From Proteobacteria bacterium SG_bin9 (GTDB lineage Bacteria; Pseudomonadota; Alphaproteobacteria; Rhizobiales; Xanthobacteraceae): a stretch of DNA of 37,869 bases. The stretch covers positions 1-37,869 of the forward strand of contig LWDM01000017.1 of assembly GCA_002083525.1 (NCBI GenBank), written 5' to 3'. The stretch's first letter is position 1. The number at the start of each line of letters is the position of its first letter. This document shows, piece by piece, positions 8,901-17,550 of this stretch. The position numbers and the translations under genes are program-made. The notes below the pieces were generated by a model. The model worked only from the letters and a program-made list of their open reading frames with translations, ran no database searches and was not told where the DNA came from.

Positions 8901-9103
8901 GCCGCTCGGCCTTCTGGGGGCCGATGGCCATCACCATCATGGGCGGCCTGTTCGTCGCCACGTTCCTCACCTTGCTGTTTTTGCCGGGTCTTTATGCGCT
9001 TTGGTTCCGTAAAACCCTTGACGAACGCGGCGACGGAGAGAACGTTATAACATCGTCGCATCACGACGACCCGAGGCCCCAGCTGCAGCTGGCTGCCGAA
9101 TAG
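5966..9103 (+). CDS. RND efflux transporter permease subunit
   Basis: This 1045-residue protein has the AcrB-type plan: TM1 near the N-terminus, a periplasmic porter loop, TM2-6, a linker, TM7, a second porter loop, and TM8-12. The proton-relay pair in TM4 is present as LVDDAI (Asp403, Asp404). The TM10 position equivalent to AcrB Lys940 appears to be Arg930 (MIMRNTVILVDQ, where AcrB has AKN). The loop after TM1 (DPSFTIKVVVITAQWPGAT) is typical of family members that keep a DP-(S/A)-F motif. I chose the ATG at 5966 with GCGAGG ahead; an in-frame TTG at 5942 is less likely. The drug range cannot be inferred. The TetR gene follows 34 bp later, suggesting one autoregulated operon. Confidence 0.93.
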   Translation: MKRFNLSSWAVAHPPLVLFFIIALGFAGFFAYRSLGRAEDPSFTIKVVVITAQWPGATAAEMQSQVADPIEKKLQELPYFDKITTYTKPSFTAMQLAFRDNTPAKEVPQLFYQLRKKLGDIRNDLPSNLMGPSVNDEYGDVDSLLYMMTADGADYAQMKKVAEAMRQRLLKVPNVTKVNIYGVQDQKIYVEFSHAKLATLGISTQALFDSLAKQNAITPAGTVETESQRVPLRVTGALDGAKAVAETPVESNGRVFRLGDIATVTPGFEDPSDYQVRQRGAPALGVGVVMAKGANLLELGKSVDKATDEFMKAVPQGFSLELVADQPKVVDHAVSEFVKSFLEALGIVLFVSFVALGWRTGIVVALSVPLVLAIVFVFMSAMGFDLHRISLGALIIALGLLVDDAIIAVEMMVVKMEQGWDRVKAASFAWESTAFPMLTGTLVTAAGFLPIGFANSSVGEYTGSIFWVVALALVASWVVAVIFTPYLGVKFLPDLAGKHKFNHDPHAIYETRLYRGLRAVIQWCVKHRVITVVATVAVFVASIVAFGRVQQQFFPLSERPELFFQMRLPEGTAFNVTKETAKKAEALLNNDPDISTYTTYVGQGSPRFWLGLNPQLPNESFTEIVIVSKDVDARERIKARLEKAVAEGQLSEARVRVDRFNFGPPVGFPVQFRVVGPDPKEVRDIAYKVRDVMRANKNTIDSHLDWNEMTPYLKLSVDQDRARALGLTPQDVSQSLALLINGVTVTTVRDGIEKVGVVARAVAGERLALGNVGDLTVTARNGVAVPLSQIAKIEYAHEEPILWRRNRDMSITIRSDVVDGVQAPDVTAQIWPQLKDIRDKLEPAYRLEIGGAVEESQKGNASIFALFPLMVVIMLTLLMIQLQSFSRLILVFMTAPLGIVGASLGLNIANQPFGFVALLGLIALAGMIMRNTVILVDQIEADVQHGMTRREAIVEATVRRARPVVLTALAAILAMIPLSRSAFWGPMAITIMGGLFVATFLTLLFLPGLYALWFRKTLDERGDGENVITSSHHDDPRPQLQLAAE

Positions 9104-9137
9104 GCCTTGATCCTGATTAGGAACGCGGACGCATTTG

Positions 9138-9752
9138 ATGTCACTTGTGCTTGAAAACACCGAAGCCGATACGCGCGCGCGGATTTTGAAAACCGCCGAA
9201 CGGTTGTTCCGCGAAATCGGCTATCAGAAGACGACCGTCGCTGACATTGCGAAGATCCTTCGCATGAGCCCGGCCAACGTCTATCGCTTCTTCGATTCCA
9301 AGAAGTCGATTCACGAGGGCGTGGCGCGGCTTCTGATGGGCGAGGTCGAGGCGGCCGTTCATGCGATTGCGGAAGGACCGGCCAGCCCGCCCGACAAGCT
9401 TTACATGCTGCTTGCCACCATTCACCGGATGAATTCGGAGCGGTATGTCGGTGACGAGAAGCTGCACGAAATGGTCCGCATCGCCATGGATGAGGACTGG
9501 GCCGTCTGCAACGCTCACATCGAGCATCTGACCGTCGTGGTTGCCGGCGTCATCGCCGAGGGCATGGAGCGCGGCGACTTCAAGCGCGGCGACGTCGAGA
9601 CGGTTGCGATGTGCGTTTGCTCCGGCATGGCGCGCTTCTTCCATCCGCAGATGATCGCCGAATGCGCCAACAAACCCGGGCCGACCCTGGAGCAGATGAT
9701 CGACTTCCTGATCGCGGCAATTTCGGTCGACAAGGGCGGTCAGCGGTCATAA
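9138..9752 (+). CDS. TetR/AcrR family transcriptional regulator
   Basis: This 204-residue protein has a TetR-type N-terminal DNA-binding domain: helix 1 RARILKTAERLFREIGYQ, then the helix-turn-helix TTVADIAKILRMSPANVYRFF (about residues 32-52). The C-terminal two-thirds is helical and variable, as expected for the ligand-binding and dimerisation part. It lies 34 bp after the RND permease and 12 bp before the flavin reductase gene, in the same direction. It therefore most likely represses the operon at 4762 by binding the palindrome at 4698-4723. A role on the beta-oxidation operon starting at 10562 is a less likely alternative. The start could be ATG 9138 or the overlapping TTG at 9135. Confidence 0.93.
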   Translation: MSLVLENTEADTRARILKTAERLFREIGYQKTTVADIAKILRMSPANVYRFFDSKKSIHEGVARLLMGEVEAAVHAIAEGPASPPDKLYMLLATIHRMNSERYVGDEKLHEMVRIAMDEDWAVCNAHIEHLTVVVAGVIAEGMERGDFKRGDVETVAMCVCSGMARFFHPQMIAECANKPGPTLEQMIDFLIAAISVDKGGQRS

Positions 9753-9764
9753 TAAGGGTTCACG

Positions 9765-10400
9765 ATGAACGTGACGCCTGCCGACAATATCCACTACTAC
9801 GAGCCCGCCAGCGGACACGGCCTCAAGCACGATCCGTTCAATGCCATCGTCGGGCCGCGCCCGATCGGCTGGATCGGCTCCCGCGGTGCAACCGGCAATA
9901 TCAACCTCGCGCCGTACAGCTTTTTCAACGCCTTCAACTACAAGCCGCCGATCATCGGCTTCTCGACGGTGGCCTCGCGTAAGGACTCCCTGCGCAACAT
10001 CGAGGAAACCGGTGAGTTCACCTGGAGCCTGGCGACCAAGCACATCGCCCAGCAGATGAACAAGACGTCGGCGCACGTCGCGCCGGACGTCAACGAATTC
10101 GATATCTCGGGCCTCACCCAAGCGCCGAGCCGGCTGGTAAAGCCGCCGCGGGTGGCCGAGGCTTACGTTTCGTTCGAATGCAAGGTGACGCAGATCGTCC
10201 AGCTGCAGACCAAAGAGCGCGTACAGGTGCCGGCCTGGGTCGTGTTCGGCGAGGTGGTCGCGGTCTACATCGACAAGAGCCTGATCAAGGACGGCGTCTA
10301 CCAGACCGCCAATGCGCACCCGATCCTGCGTGCCGGGCGGATGGGTGACTACTTTGAAGTCCGGCCGGACGCGATGTTCGAAATGGTGCGTCCGGAGTAA
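9765..10400 (+). CDS. Flavin reductase family protein (FMN-binding split barrel)
   Basis: This 211-residue protein matches the flavin-reductase-like domain family. An early motif NAIVGPRPIGWIGSRG (about residues 26-41) is followed by INLAPYSFFNAFNYKPPIIGFST and later ETGEFTWSLATKHIAQQMN, the usual FMN-contacting order. Such proteins supply reduced flavin to a monooxygenase or act alone as FMN reductases. No partner monooxygenase is encoded nearby. It starts 12 bp after the TetR stop, so it is probably the last gene of the efflux operon. The next 161 bp contain no gene; two GTCCGGA copies near the stop codon could form a weak hairpin. Confidence 0.9.
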   Translation: MNVTPADNIHYYEPASGHGLKHDPFNAIVGPRPIGWIGSRGATGNINLAPYSFFNAFNYKPPIIGFSTVASRKDSLRNIEETGEFTWSLATKHIAQQMNKTSAHVAPDVNEFDISGLTQAPSRLVKPPRVAEAYVSFECKVTQIVQLQTKERVQVPAWVVFGEVVAVYIDKSLIKDGVYQTANAHPILRAGRMGDYFEVRPDAMFEMVRPE

Positions 10401-10561
10401 TCGGTCCGGATTGAGATTGCATTCACACTGATATCTGGTCTGTTGCGTGGGTTGGAACTTGAAACCCGCGTACCGTGTTGCATCTGGTGGCAGGCATTCC
10501 CTTGAATTGTTGAAAAACGCGCAGACCTGCGGCGTTTGACCCTGATCTGGAGGACTTCGCC

Positions 10562-12832
10562 ATGACCGCGTTCTCACTCCGGCGTGATCTTCTCTCCCGT
10601 CCGATCCTTAGCTGGGCGCGCAAGGCGATGCCCGCGATGTCCGACACCGAGCGCGAGGCGCTGGAGGCGGGCGATGTGTGGTGGGACGCCGATCTGTTCA
10701 CCGGCACGCCCGACTGGGACAAGCTCCTGGCCTATCCGCAGGCGACGCTGACGGCGGAGGAAGAAGCCTTCCTCAACGGTCCGGTCGACGAGCTGTGCAA
10801 CATGCTCGACGACTGGAAGATCAACTGGGAGCTGCGCGACCTGCCGCCGGAGGTCTGGGACTTCATCAAGGCGAAGCGCTTCTTCGGCATGATCATTCCC
10901 AAAGAATACGGCGGGCTCGGCTTCTCGCCGTACGCGCATTCGGAAGTCGTGCGCAAGGTGTCGTCGCGCTCGTGCGCCGCCGCCGTCACGGTGATGGTGC
11001 CGAACTCGCTCGGCCCCGGAGAACTCCTGATGCGCTTCGGCACCAAGGAGCAGCAGGACCGCTGGCTGCCGCGTCTCGCCGATGGCCGCGACATTCCCTG
11101 CTTCGGTCTCACCAGTCCGGAAGCGGGCTCCGACGCCGCCTCGATGATCGACACCGGCATCATCTGCAAGGGCCAGTTCGAGGGCCGCGAGGTGATCGGG
11201 CTCAAGCTCAACTGGCACAAGCGCTACATCACGCTGGGTCCGGTGGCGACGCTGCTCGGCCTCGCCTTCAAGGCTTACGATCCGGATCACCTGATCGGCA
11301 GCGAGGAAGACCTCGGCATCACCGTCGCGCTGATTCCGACCGACCTGCCGGGCGTCGAGATCGGCCGTCGCCATCTGCCGGCGATGCAGGTGTTCCAGAA
11401 CGGCCCGAACTGGGGCCGCGATGTCTTTATCCCGACGGACTACATCATCGGCGGTCAGGAGCGCCTCGGGCAGGGCTGGAAGATGCTGATGACCGCGCTC
11501 GCCGCCGGCCGTGGCATCTCGCTGCCGTCGCTGTCGGCTGCTGCCGCCGCGTACTCGGCGCGCACGACCGGCGCTTATGCGCGCATCCGCGAGCAGTTCG
11601 GCATCTCGATCTCCAAGTTCGAGGGCATCGAGGAGCCGTTGGCGCGCATCGCGGCGTTTGCCTACCAGATCGATGCGGCGCGGCGGCTGACATGCTCCGC
11701 GCTCAATCAGGGCAATCACCCGGCGGTGATCTCCGGCATCATGAAGCTGCACGCCACCGAACGCATGCGCATCGCCATCGACGATGCGATGGATGTGCAC
11801 GGCGGCAAGGCGGTGATCGACGGGCCGCAGAACTATCTCGGCAACCTCTATCGGGCAGTACCGGTCGGCATCACGGTCGAGGGCGCGAACATTCTCACCC
11901 GCAATCTCATCGTGTTCGGGCAGGGCGCCATCCGCGCGCATCCCTACATGCTGGAAGAACTCACCGCGATTGGTGACCCGGACAAGGCGAAGGGGCTGGA
12001 GGCGTTCGATAAGGTGTTCTGGAAACACGTCGGCCACGCGTTCAAGAACGTGTTCGTCGCGTGGGGCCGCAGCTGGAGCCGTGGCGCGTTCGCGCCCGCG
12101 CCGGACGCCGGCCTCGCGACCCGCTACTACCGCAAGCTCTCGCGTTACTCGGTGGCGTTCGCGCTCTGCGCCGACATGGCGCTGCTCACGCTCGGCGGTG
12201 CGCTCAAGCGCAAGGAAATGCTGTCGGCGCGCTTCGGCGATATTCTCTCCGAATTGTACCTGATGTCGGCGGTGCTGAAGCGATGGAACGACGAGGGACG
12301 GCAGCAGGAGGACTTCGCCGCCGTGCAGTGGTGCATGTCGAACGGCTCGCGCATCATCGATCAGCGGTTCTGCGAAATCCTCGCCAACCTGCCGAACCGC
12401 TTCGTCGCTTTCTTCCTCAAGATCATCGTGCAGCCGTTCGGCGCGCGGGTGCTCGGCCCGTCCGACGACATCGTGCATCGCTGTGCGCAGCTGGTGCTGT
12501 CGCCGTCCGCAGCACGCGAGCGCCTCACATCTGGCCTGTCGCATGTCGACGACGACGGCCCGATTGCGCGGCTGGAGCGGGCGTTCAAGCTCGTCACCGG
12601 CAACGAGGACATCGAGCACAAGATGAAGGCGGCACGGCAGCGCGACTGGAAGGCGGCGCTGAAGGCCGGCGTGATCACCGCAGCCGACGGCGAGCGCATG
12701 CAGGCTGCGGATGACGCGATTAGCAAGGTGATTAATGTTGACGACTTCGCGCCCGAGGCGTTATCGCCGATTGATCGGAAACGCGACCAGCGATTCCCGC
12801 AGGAGGTCAGCCCGCACCGGGCAGCAAGCTGA
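10562..12832 (+). CDS. fadE: Acyl-CoA dehydrogenase, FadE type
   Basis: This 756-residue protein catalyses the first, FAD-dependent step of fatty-acyl-CoA beta-oxidation. The N-terminal and middle acyl-CoA dehydrogenase domains are recognisable by WDFIKAKRFFGMIIPKEYGG, the substrate/FAD segment PCFGLTSPEAGSDAASM and the strand KRYITLGPVATLLGLAFK. After about residue 490 comes the bacterial-type C-terminal domain (DUF1974) found in E. coli FadE and absent from short mitochondrial-type enzymes. E. coli FadE is 814 residues; this version is shorter at the N-terminus. The start has GGAGG upstream at about 10550. Its stop codon overlaps the thiolase start by one base (TGATG), a mark of translational coupling. 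Confidence 0.93.
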   Translation: MTAFSLRRDLLSRPILSWARKAMPAMSDTEREALEAGDVWWDADLFTGTPDWDKLLAYPQATLTAEEEAFLNGPVDELCNMLDDWKINWELRDLPPEVWDFIKAKRFFGMIIPKEYGGLGFSPYAHSEVVRKVSSRSCAAAVTVMVPNSLGPGELLMRFGTKEQQDRWLPRLADGRDIPCFGLTSPEAGSDAASMIDTGIICKGQFEGREVIGLKLNWHKRYITLGPVATLLGLAFKAYDPDHLIGSEEDLGITVALIPTDLPGVEIGRRHLPAMQVFQNGPNWGRDVFIPTDYIIGGQERLGQGWKMLMTALAAGRGISLPSLSAAAAAYSARTTGAYARIREQFGISISKFEGIEEPLARIAAFAYQIDAARRLTCSALNQGNHPAVISGIMKLHATERMRIAIDDAMDVHGGKAVIDGPQNYLGNLYRAVPVGITVEGANILTRNLIVFGQGAIRAHPYMLEELTAIGDPDKAKGLEAFDKVFWKHVGHAFKNVFVAWGRSWSRGAFAPAPDAGLATRYYRKLSRYSVAFALCADMALLTLGGALKRKEMLSARFGDILSELYLMSAVLKRWNDEGRQQEDFAAVQWCMSNGSRIIDQRFCEILANLPNRFVAFFLKIIVQPFGARVLGPSDDIVHRCAQLVLSPSAARERLTSGLSHVDDDGPIARLERAFKLVTGNEDIEHKMKAARQRDWKAALKAGVITAADGERMQAADDAISKVINVDDFAPEALSPIDRKRDQRFPQEVSPHRAAS

Positions 12833-14115
12833 TGGCGCGACCTGTCTATATTATCGACGGTAGCCGGACCCCTTTCCTGAAAGCCCGCAGCGGGCCGGGC
12901 CCGTTCACGCCCGTCGATCTTGCCGTACAGTGCGGGCGGCCGCTCTTGGCGCGGCAGCCGTTCCCGGCGAACGCCTTCGATCAGGTGATCCTTGGCTGCG
13001 TTAACGTCATTGCCGACGAGATGAACCCCGCCCGCGTCGCCGCGCTGCGGCTCGGGATGGGCGAGGCGATGGTGGCGTTCACGGTGCAGATCAACTGCGG
13101 CTCCGGCATGCAGTCGATCGATACGGCGTACCGCTACATTCGCGAAGGCAACGCCGATCTCATTCTCGCCGGTGGCGCGGAAGCGCTGAGCCACGCGCCG
13201 CTGGTCTGGCCGCAGCAGGGCGTGCGCTGGTTCGCCGGCCTCGCGACCGCCAAGGGTCTCGGCGACAAGATCGCGGCCGCGCTGAAGCTGCGGCCGTCGT
13301 TCCTCAAGCCGATCATCGGGCTGGAGCGCGGGCTCACCGATCCGATCACCGAACTCAACATGGGGCAGACAGCGGAGGTCGTCGCGCATCTGTTCGGCAT
13401 CACGCGGCGGCAGGCGGATGCCTACGCGGCTGAGAGCCACAAGCGCCTCGCCAAGGCGCAGCAGGAGGGCTGGCTGAAGGGCGAGGTCGAAACGGCGTTC
13501 GGCCGCGACGGCCAGATCTTCGATCACGACGACGGCGTACGGCCGGATTCGAGCGTGGAGTCGCTGGCGAAGCTGAAGCCCGTGTTCGAGCGGCCGTGGG
13601 GCAAGGTGACCGCCGGCAACTCCTCGCAGATCACCGATGGCGCGTCGTGGGTGATTGTCGCCTCGGAAGACGCGGTGAACAAATACGGCCTGAAGCCGAA
13701 GGCCGAGATCGTCGATAGCCAGTGGTCGGCGCTCGATCCGTCGATCATGGGGCTGGGTCCCGTGCTGTGCTCGAGCGAATTGCTCAAGCGCAACCACATG
13801 ACCTTGCAGGACGTGCAGACCTGGGAGCTGAACGAGGCGTTCGCGCCGCAGGTGCTCGGCTGCCTGGCCGCCTGGAACGACGACAAGTTCTGCCGCGAGG
13901 TGCTCGGGCTCGACGGGGCGGCCGGTGTGGTCGAGCACGAGAAGCTCAACGTCGATGGCGGCGCGATCAGCCTCGGCCATCCGGTCGGCACCAGCGGCAA
14001 CCGCATCGTGCTGCATCTCGTGAATGCGATGACGCGGCTCGGCACGCGGCGCGGCGTCGCCACCGAGTGCATCGGCGGCGGCCTTGGCGGTGCCATGCTG
14101 ATCGAGATGGTGTGA
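12832..14115 (+). CDS. Acetyl-CoA C-acyltransferase (thiolase)
   Basis: This 427-residue thiolase performs the last beta-oxidation step, releasing acetyl-CoA. The nucleophilic cysteine is Cys89 in QINCGSGMQS. The C-terminal catalytic pair is His in GGAISLGHPVGTSG (about residue 383) and Cys in TECIGGGLGG (about residue 413). The length and long central loop are closer to FadI-type and mitochondrial trifunctional-type thiolases than to the shorter FadA or PhaA, which fits its FadJ-like partner next door. It overlaps fadE by one base and lies 9 bp before the bifunctional gene. A strict FadA versus FadI assignment would need a phylogeny. Confidence 0.93.
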   Translation: MARPVYIIDGSRTPFLKARSGPGPFTPVDLAVQCGRPLLARQPFPANAFDQVILGCVNVIADEMNPARVAALRLGMGEAMVAFTVQINCGSGMQSIDTAYRYIREGNADLILAGGAEALSHAPLVWPQQGVRWFAGLATAKGLGDKIAAALKLRPSFLKPIIGLERGLTDPITELNMGQTAEVVAHLFGITRRQADAYAAESHKRLAKAQQEGWLKGEVETAFGRDGQIFDHDDGVRPDSSVESLAKLKPVFERPWGKVTAGNSSQITDGASWVIVASEDAVNKYGLKPKAEIVDSQWSALDPSIMGLGPVLCSSELLKRNHMTLQDVQTWELNEAFAPQVLGCLAAWNDDKFCREVLGLDGAAGVVEHEKLNVDGGAISLGHPVGTSGNRIVLHLVNAMTRLGTRRGVATECIGGGLGGAMLIEMV

Positions 14116-14124
14116 GGGCAGCAA

Positions 14125-16230
14125 ATGGACCCGAAGCGCATCAAGGTCATGGATGTCCTCAAAGACCGCGAACTGCAGCTCGGTCCGCAGCCGGACGCCG
14201 CCAACCCGTACAAGAATTTCAAGCTCACCCGCGACAGCGAGGGCATCGCCTGGCTGCTGTTCGATTGTGCGAATGCCAGCGCCAATACGCTCTCCGCCGA
14301 CTTGCTGGAAGAGTTCGATACGATCATCTCCGAACTCGAAACGCAGCGGCCGGCGGGCCTCGTGATCCGCTCGGCGAAGCAATCCGGTTTCATCGCCGGC
14401 GCCGACATCAACATGTTCAAGGGCGCGGCCGATCCGAAGGCGATCGAGACGCAGATCGCGCGGGGGCATGGCGTCATCGACCGGCTGGAGGCGTTGAAGA
14501 TTCCGAGCGTGGCGGTGATCCATGGCTTCTGCCTCGGTGGCGGGCTGGAAGTGGCACTCGCCTGCGACATGCGCATCGCCATCGAGAACGCGCGCTTCGG
14601 TTTCCCCGAAGTGATGCTCGGTCTGCATCCGGGGCTCGGCGGCACGGTGCGTTTCACTGAGTTGATCAGTCCCATCGAAGCCATGCAGATGATGCTGACC
14701 GGCCGTACCGTCGATGCGCGTAAAGCACGCTCGCTCGGCCTCGTCGATGCGGTGACGCAGGAGCGCCACGTGCTCTCGGCGGCGCGCGATGCGATCTTCG
14801 GGCGGCTGAAACGCAGCAAGCGCTCGCCGCTGATCGGCCTGCTCAATGCCGGTCCCGTGCGCGGCTTTCTCGCCGGCCGGATGCGCAGCGAGGCGGCGAA
14901 GGCGGCGCCGAAGGAGCATTATCCCGCACCGTATGCGCTGATTGATCTCTGGGAAAAGCATCGCGGCGACCGCGCGGCGATGCTGAAGGCCGAGCAAACG
15001 TCATTCGCCACCATGATGGTGACGCCGACGGCGCAGAACCTCATCCGCGTGTTCTTCCTGCGCGAGCAGATGAAGGCGCTGGCCGGCGACAGCAACACGG
15101 TCGAGCGGGTGCACGTGATCGGCGCGGGCGCCATGGGCGGCGATATCGCAGCCTGGTGCGCACGGCAGGGCCTCTACGTGACACTGGCCGACATGAAGGC
15201 CGAGCCGATTGCTGGTGCGATCAAGCGGGCGAACGAACTGTTCGGCAAGATCCTGCGCAAGAAGATCGCTGTGCGCGATGCGCTGGATCGCCTCGCGCCC
15301 GATATGTCGGGGGAGGGCGTGCGCAACGCCGACCTGATCATCGAGGCCGTGCCGGAAAAGCTCGAGCTGAAGCAGAAGGTCTACGCCGGGATCGAGCCGA
15401 AGATGAAGCCGGGCGCGATCCTTGCCACGAACACATCGAGCATTCCGCTGCAGGACTTGCGCACGACGCTTGCCTCGCCGCAACGGCTTGTCGGCTTGCA
15501 CTTCTTCAATCCGGTGTCGCGGCTGCAGCTGGTCGAGGTCGTCAGTCACGACGGCGTCGATCCGAAAATCCTCGCCGCTGCGCAGGCTTTCGTCGGTGCC
15601 ATCGATCGCCTGCCGCTGCCGGTGAAGAGTTCGCCGGGCTTCCTCGTCAACCGCGCGCTGACGCCGTACATGCTCGAAGCGATGGTCATGCTCGACGAGA
15701 AGATCGACAAGACCGTCATCGATGCGGCTGCTGAAAAATTCGGCATGCCGATGGGACCCATCGAGCTGGCCGATCAGGTCGGCCTCGATATTTGCCTCGC
15801 GGTCGGCGACATGCTGCGCACGAAGCTCGATCCGTCGCTGCCGCCGGCGCCGGAATGGCTGAAGCAGAAGGTCGCCAAGGGGGAACTCGGCCGCAAGAGC
15901 GGCAAGGGTTTCTACGTCTGGAAGGACGGCAAGGCCGAGAAGATCCCGAAGCCCGGCGGGCCGACGCCGCCGCAAGTCGAAATGATCGATCGCCTGGTGC
16001 TGCCGATGTCGAACGTGTGCGTCGCGTGCCTGCGCGAAGGCATCGTCGAAAATGCGGATGTCGTCGACGGCGCAATGATCTTCGGCACCGGCTATGCGCC
16101 GTTCCGCGGCGGACCGCTGAACTACGCACGCACGCGCGGCGTCAACGATGTGGTGACCGCTCTGCGAACACTCGCAGCCAAGTTCGGTCCACGCTTCAAT
16201 CCCGATGCGGGATGGAGCGATTTCAAATAG
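14125..16230 (+). CDS. 3-hydroxyacyl-CoA dehydrogenase / enoyl-CoA hydratase (FadJ/FadB type)
   Basis: This 701-residue bifunctional protein carries out the two middle steps of beta-oxidation. The N-terminal crotonase half has the oxyanion-hole motif SGFIAGADINMF (about residues 87-98) and both catalytic glutamates, Glu142 in GGGLEVALACD and Glu162 in FPEVMLGLHPGLGGT. The C-terminal half begins with the NAD motif GAGAMGGDIA (about residues 331-340), has the catalytic His in HFFNPVSRLQLVE (about residue 459), and continues with two HAD C-terminal domains. All active-site residues look intact. It is the third gene of a tight fadE-thiolase-fadJ operon and probably forms a complex with the thiolase. 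Confidence 0.94.
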   Translation: MDPKRIKVMDVLKDRELQLGPQPDAANPYKNFKLTRDSEGIAWLLFDCANASANTLSADLLEEFDTIISELETQRPAGLVIRSAKQSGFIAGADINMFKGAADPKAIETQIARGHGVIDRLEALKIPSVAVIHGFCLGGGLEVALACDMRIAIENARFGFPEVMLGLHPGLGGTVRFTELISPIEAMQMMLTGRTVDARKARSLGLVDAVTQERHVLSAARDAIFGRLKRSKRSPLIGLLNAGPVRGFLAGRMRSEAAKAAPKEHYPAPYALIDLWEKHRGDRAAMLKAEQTSFATMMVTPTAQNLIRVFFLREQMKALAGDSNTVERVHVIGAGAMGGDIAAWCARQGLYVTLADMKAEPIAGAIKRANELFGKILRKKIAVRDALDRLAPDMSGEGVRNADLIIEAVPEKLELKQKVYAGIEPKMKPGAILATNTSSIPLQDLRTTLASPQRLVGLHFFNPVSRLQLVEVVSHDGVDPKILAAAQAFVGAIDRLPLPVKSSPGFLVNRALTPYMLEAMVMLDEKIDKTVIDAAAEKFGMPMGPIELADQVGLDICLAVGDMLRTKLDPSLPPAPEWLKQKVAKGELGRKSGKGFYVWKDGKAEKIPKPGGPTPPQVEMIDRLVLPMSNVCVACLREGIVENADVVDGAMIFGTGYAPFRGGPLNYARTRGVNDVVTALRTLAAKFGPRFNPDAGWSDFK

Positions 16231-16593
16231 GTATCTGCATGCAACGCCGTTTCGTTTCGCTGGGCGGAATTGTTAAGAGCTTTCCGCTGCTTGGGCGTTC
16301 TGTCGCATGAACACTGCGGTGCAATTCAATTGACATCGGCGCGACCTCAACGTTGACTCCAACAAAACAAAAATGATGGGCCACCAGTGCGTTGGCCGGA
16401 GGGAAACGTGTGAGAAGGTTTCGTTCAACGGAACCGCATGTCGCGTGCGCACGTCGTTGTTCTGGATGGACAGCGGCGCTGACCCAATTTTCTCACACAT
16501 CACTCGCGCTGCATCGCGCTTGCGATCATGCTGGGTGGTACGATCGATCGTTCGTCCGCTTTTGTCTGAAACGCTAAGCGGGGCCAACGGATC
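16231..16593 (+). other. 363-bp intergenic region before the peptide transporter operon
   Basis: No credible gene lies here. A TTGACA hexamer at 16330-16335 and a TTGACT at 16353-16358 are -35-like but lack good -10 partners. GTGTGAGAA (16408-16416) and TTCTCACAC (16490-16498) form a perfect 9-bp inverted repeat 73 bp apart. Inside it are a smaller inverted repeat GGTTTCG/CGGAACC and the self-complementary stretch CGTGCGCACG. The RNA could therefore fold into a branched leader ahead of the permease gene. Base composition here is visibly less GC-rich than in the genes. Confidence 0.4.
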
Positions 16594-17550
16594 ATGCAGG
16601 GCTATATCATCCGCCGTTTCGTTGCATTGATCCCGACGCTGTTCTTCGCGAGCTTCATCGTCTTTCTCACCGTTCGTCTGATTCCCGGCAACATCATCGA
16701 CCTGATGCTGTCGCAGAACGACGTCAGCGCCACCAAGCAGACGCGCGAGCAACTCGAAGCCGCGCTCGGTCTCGATACGCCGATCTACATCCAGTACTTC
16801 AAGTGGATCGGCGGACTAGTGCTGCACGGTGACCTCGGCAAGTCGCTGTGGACCAATACGCCGGTGATGGAGGAAATCCTCTATCGCCTGCCGATCACCT
16901 TCGAGCTCGGCTTCATGGCGCTGCTCGTGTCGCTGATCGTCGGCATTCCGATCGGCGTCTATGCGGCGCTGAAGCAGGACACCATCGGCGACTACGTGCT
17001 GCGCACGCTGTCGATCTTGGCGCTCGCCATTCCCGGCTTCTGGGTCGGCACGCTGGTCAACGTGTTCCCGGCGATCTGGTGGGGCTGGTCGCCCTCGGTG
17101 AAATACATTCCGTTCTGGCAGGACCCGGCGGCGCACCTGTTCCAGCTGCTGATTCCGGCGCTGATCCTCGGCAAGGCCTTCTCGGCCGTGATCATGCGGC
17201 TGACCCGCACGCTGATGTTGGAGGTGCTGCGGCAGGACTACATCCGCACGGCCCGCGCCAAGGGCCTCTCCACCGGCACCATTGTCATGCGGCATGCGCT
17301 GCGCAATGCGCTGATCCCGGTCGTCACGCTGGTTGGCCTGCAGGCGCCGCTGTTGTTCGGCGGCGCCGTGATCCTCGAACAGATCTTCGTCATTCCCGGC
17401 ATGGGCCTGCTGCTGCTCGAAGCGGTCGGCTCACGCGATTATCCGACCATCACCGGCGTGTTCCTGATCATCGGCGTCGCGGTCGTCTTCATCAATCTGC
17501 TGGTCGACCTCAGCTACGGCTTCCTCGATCCGAAGGTGAGGAGCCGCTGA
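16594..17550 (+). CDS. Peptide ABC transporter permease, DppB type
   Basis: This 318-residue inner-membrane protein has the DppB/OppB N-terminal signature GYIIRRFVALIPTLF and VRLIPGN, followed by a periplasmic loop and five further membrane helices. The cytoplasmic EAA loop that docks on the ATPases is seen as RTARAKGLSTGTIVMRHALRNALIPV (about residues 215-240). It pairs with the following DppC-type permease, whose start codon overlaps this stop by one base. Substrates of the family include di- and oligopeptides, and in some members nickel, opines or sugars. Confidence 0.93.
   Translation: MQGYIIRRFVALIPTLFFASFIVFLTVRLIPGNIIDLMLSQNDVSATKQTREQLEAALGLDTPIYIQYFKWIGGLVLHGDLGKSLWTNTPVMEEILYRLPITFELGFMALLVSLIVGIPIGVYAALKQDTIGDYVLRTLSILALAIPGFWVGTLVNVFPAIWWGWSPSVKYIPFWQDPAAHLFQLLIPALILGKAFSAVIMRLTRTLMLEVLRQDYIRTARAKGLSTGTIVMRHALRNALIPVVTLVGLQAPLLFGGAVILEQIFVIPGMGLLLLEAVGSRDYPTITGVFLIIGVAVVFINLLVDLSYGFLDPKVRSR

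Noticed and set aside
10401..10561. Promoter hexamers ahead of the fad operon
   Set aside because: Several TTGAA-like hexamers occur, but none has a convincing -10 element at proper spacing, so I did not annotate a promoter.
12361..14997. 878-residue open frame on the - strand
   Set aside because: It is antisense to fadE, the thiolase and fadJ, which have complete catalytic motifs. Long antisense frames are expected in GC-rich coding DNA, and its translation is Arg/His/Asp-rich without domain motifs.
16373..16630. 85-residue open frame in the leader of the peptide transporter
   Set aside because: It overlaps the permease start, has no ribosome-binding site and has a cysteine- and serine-rich composition unlike real proteins.
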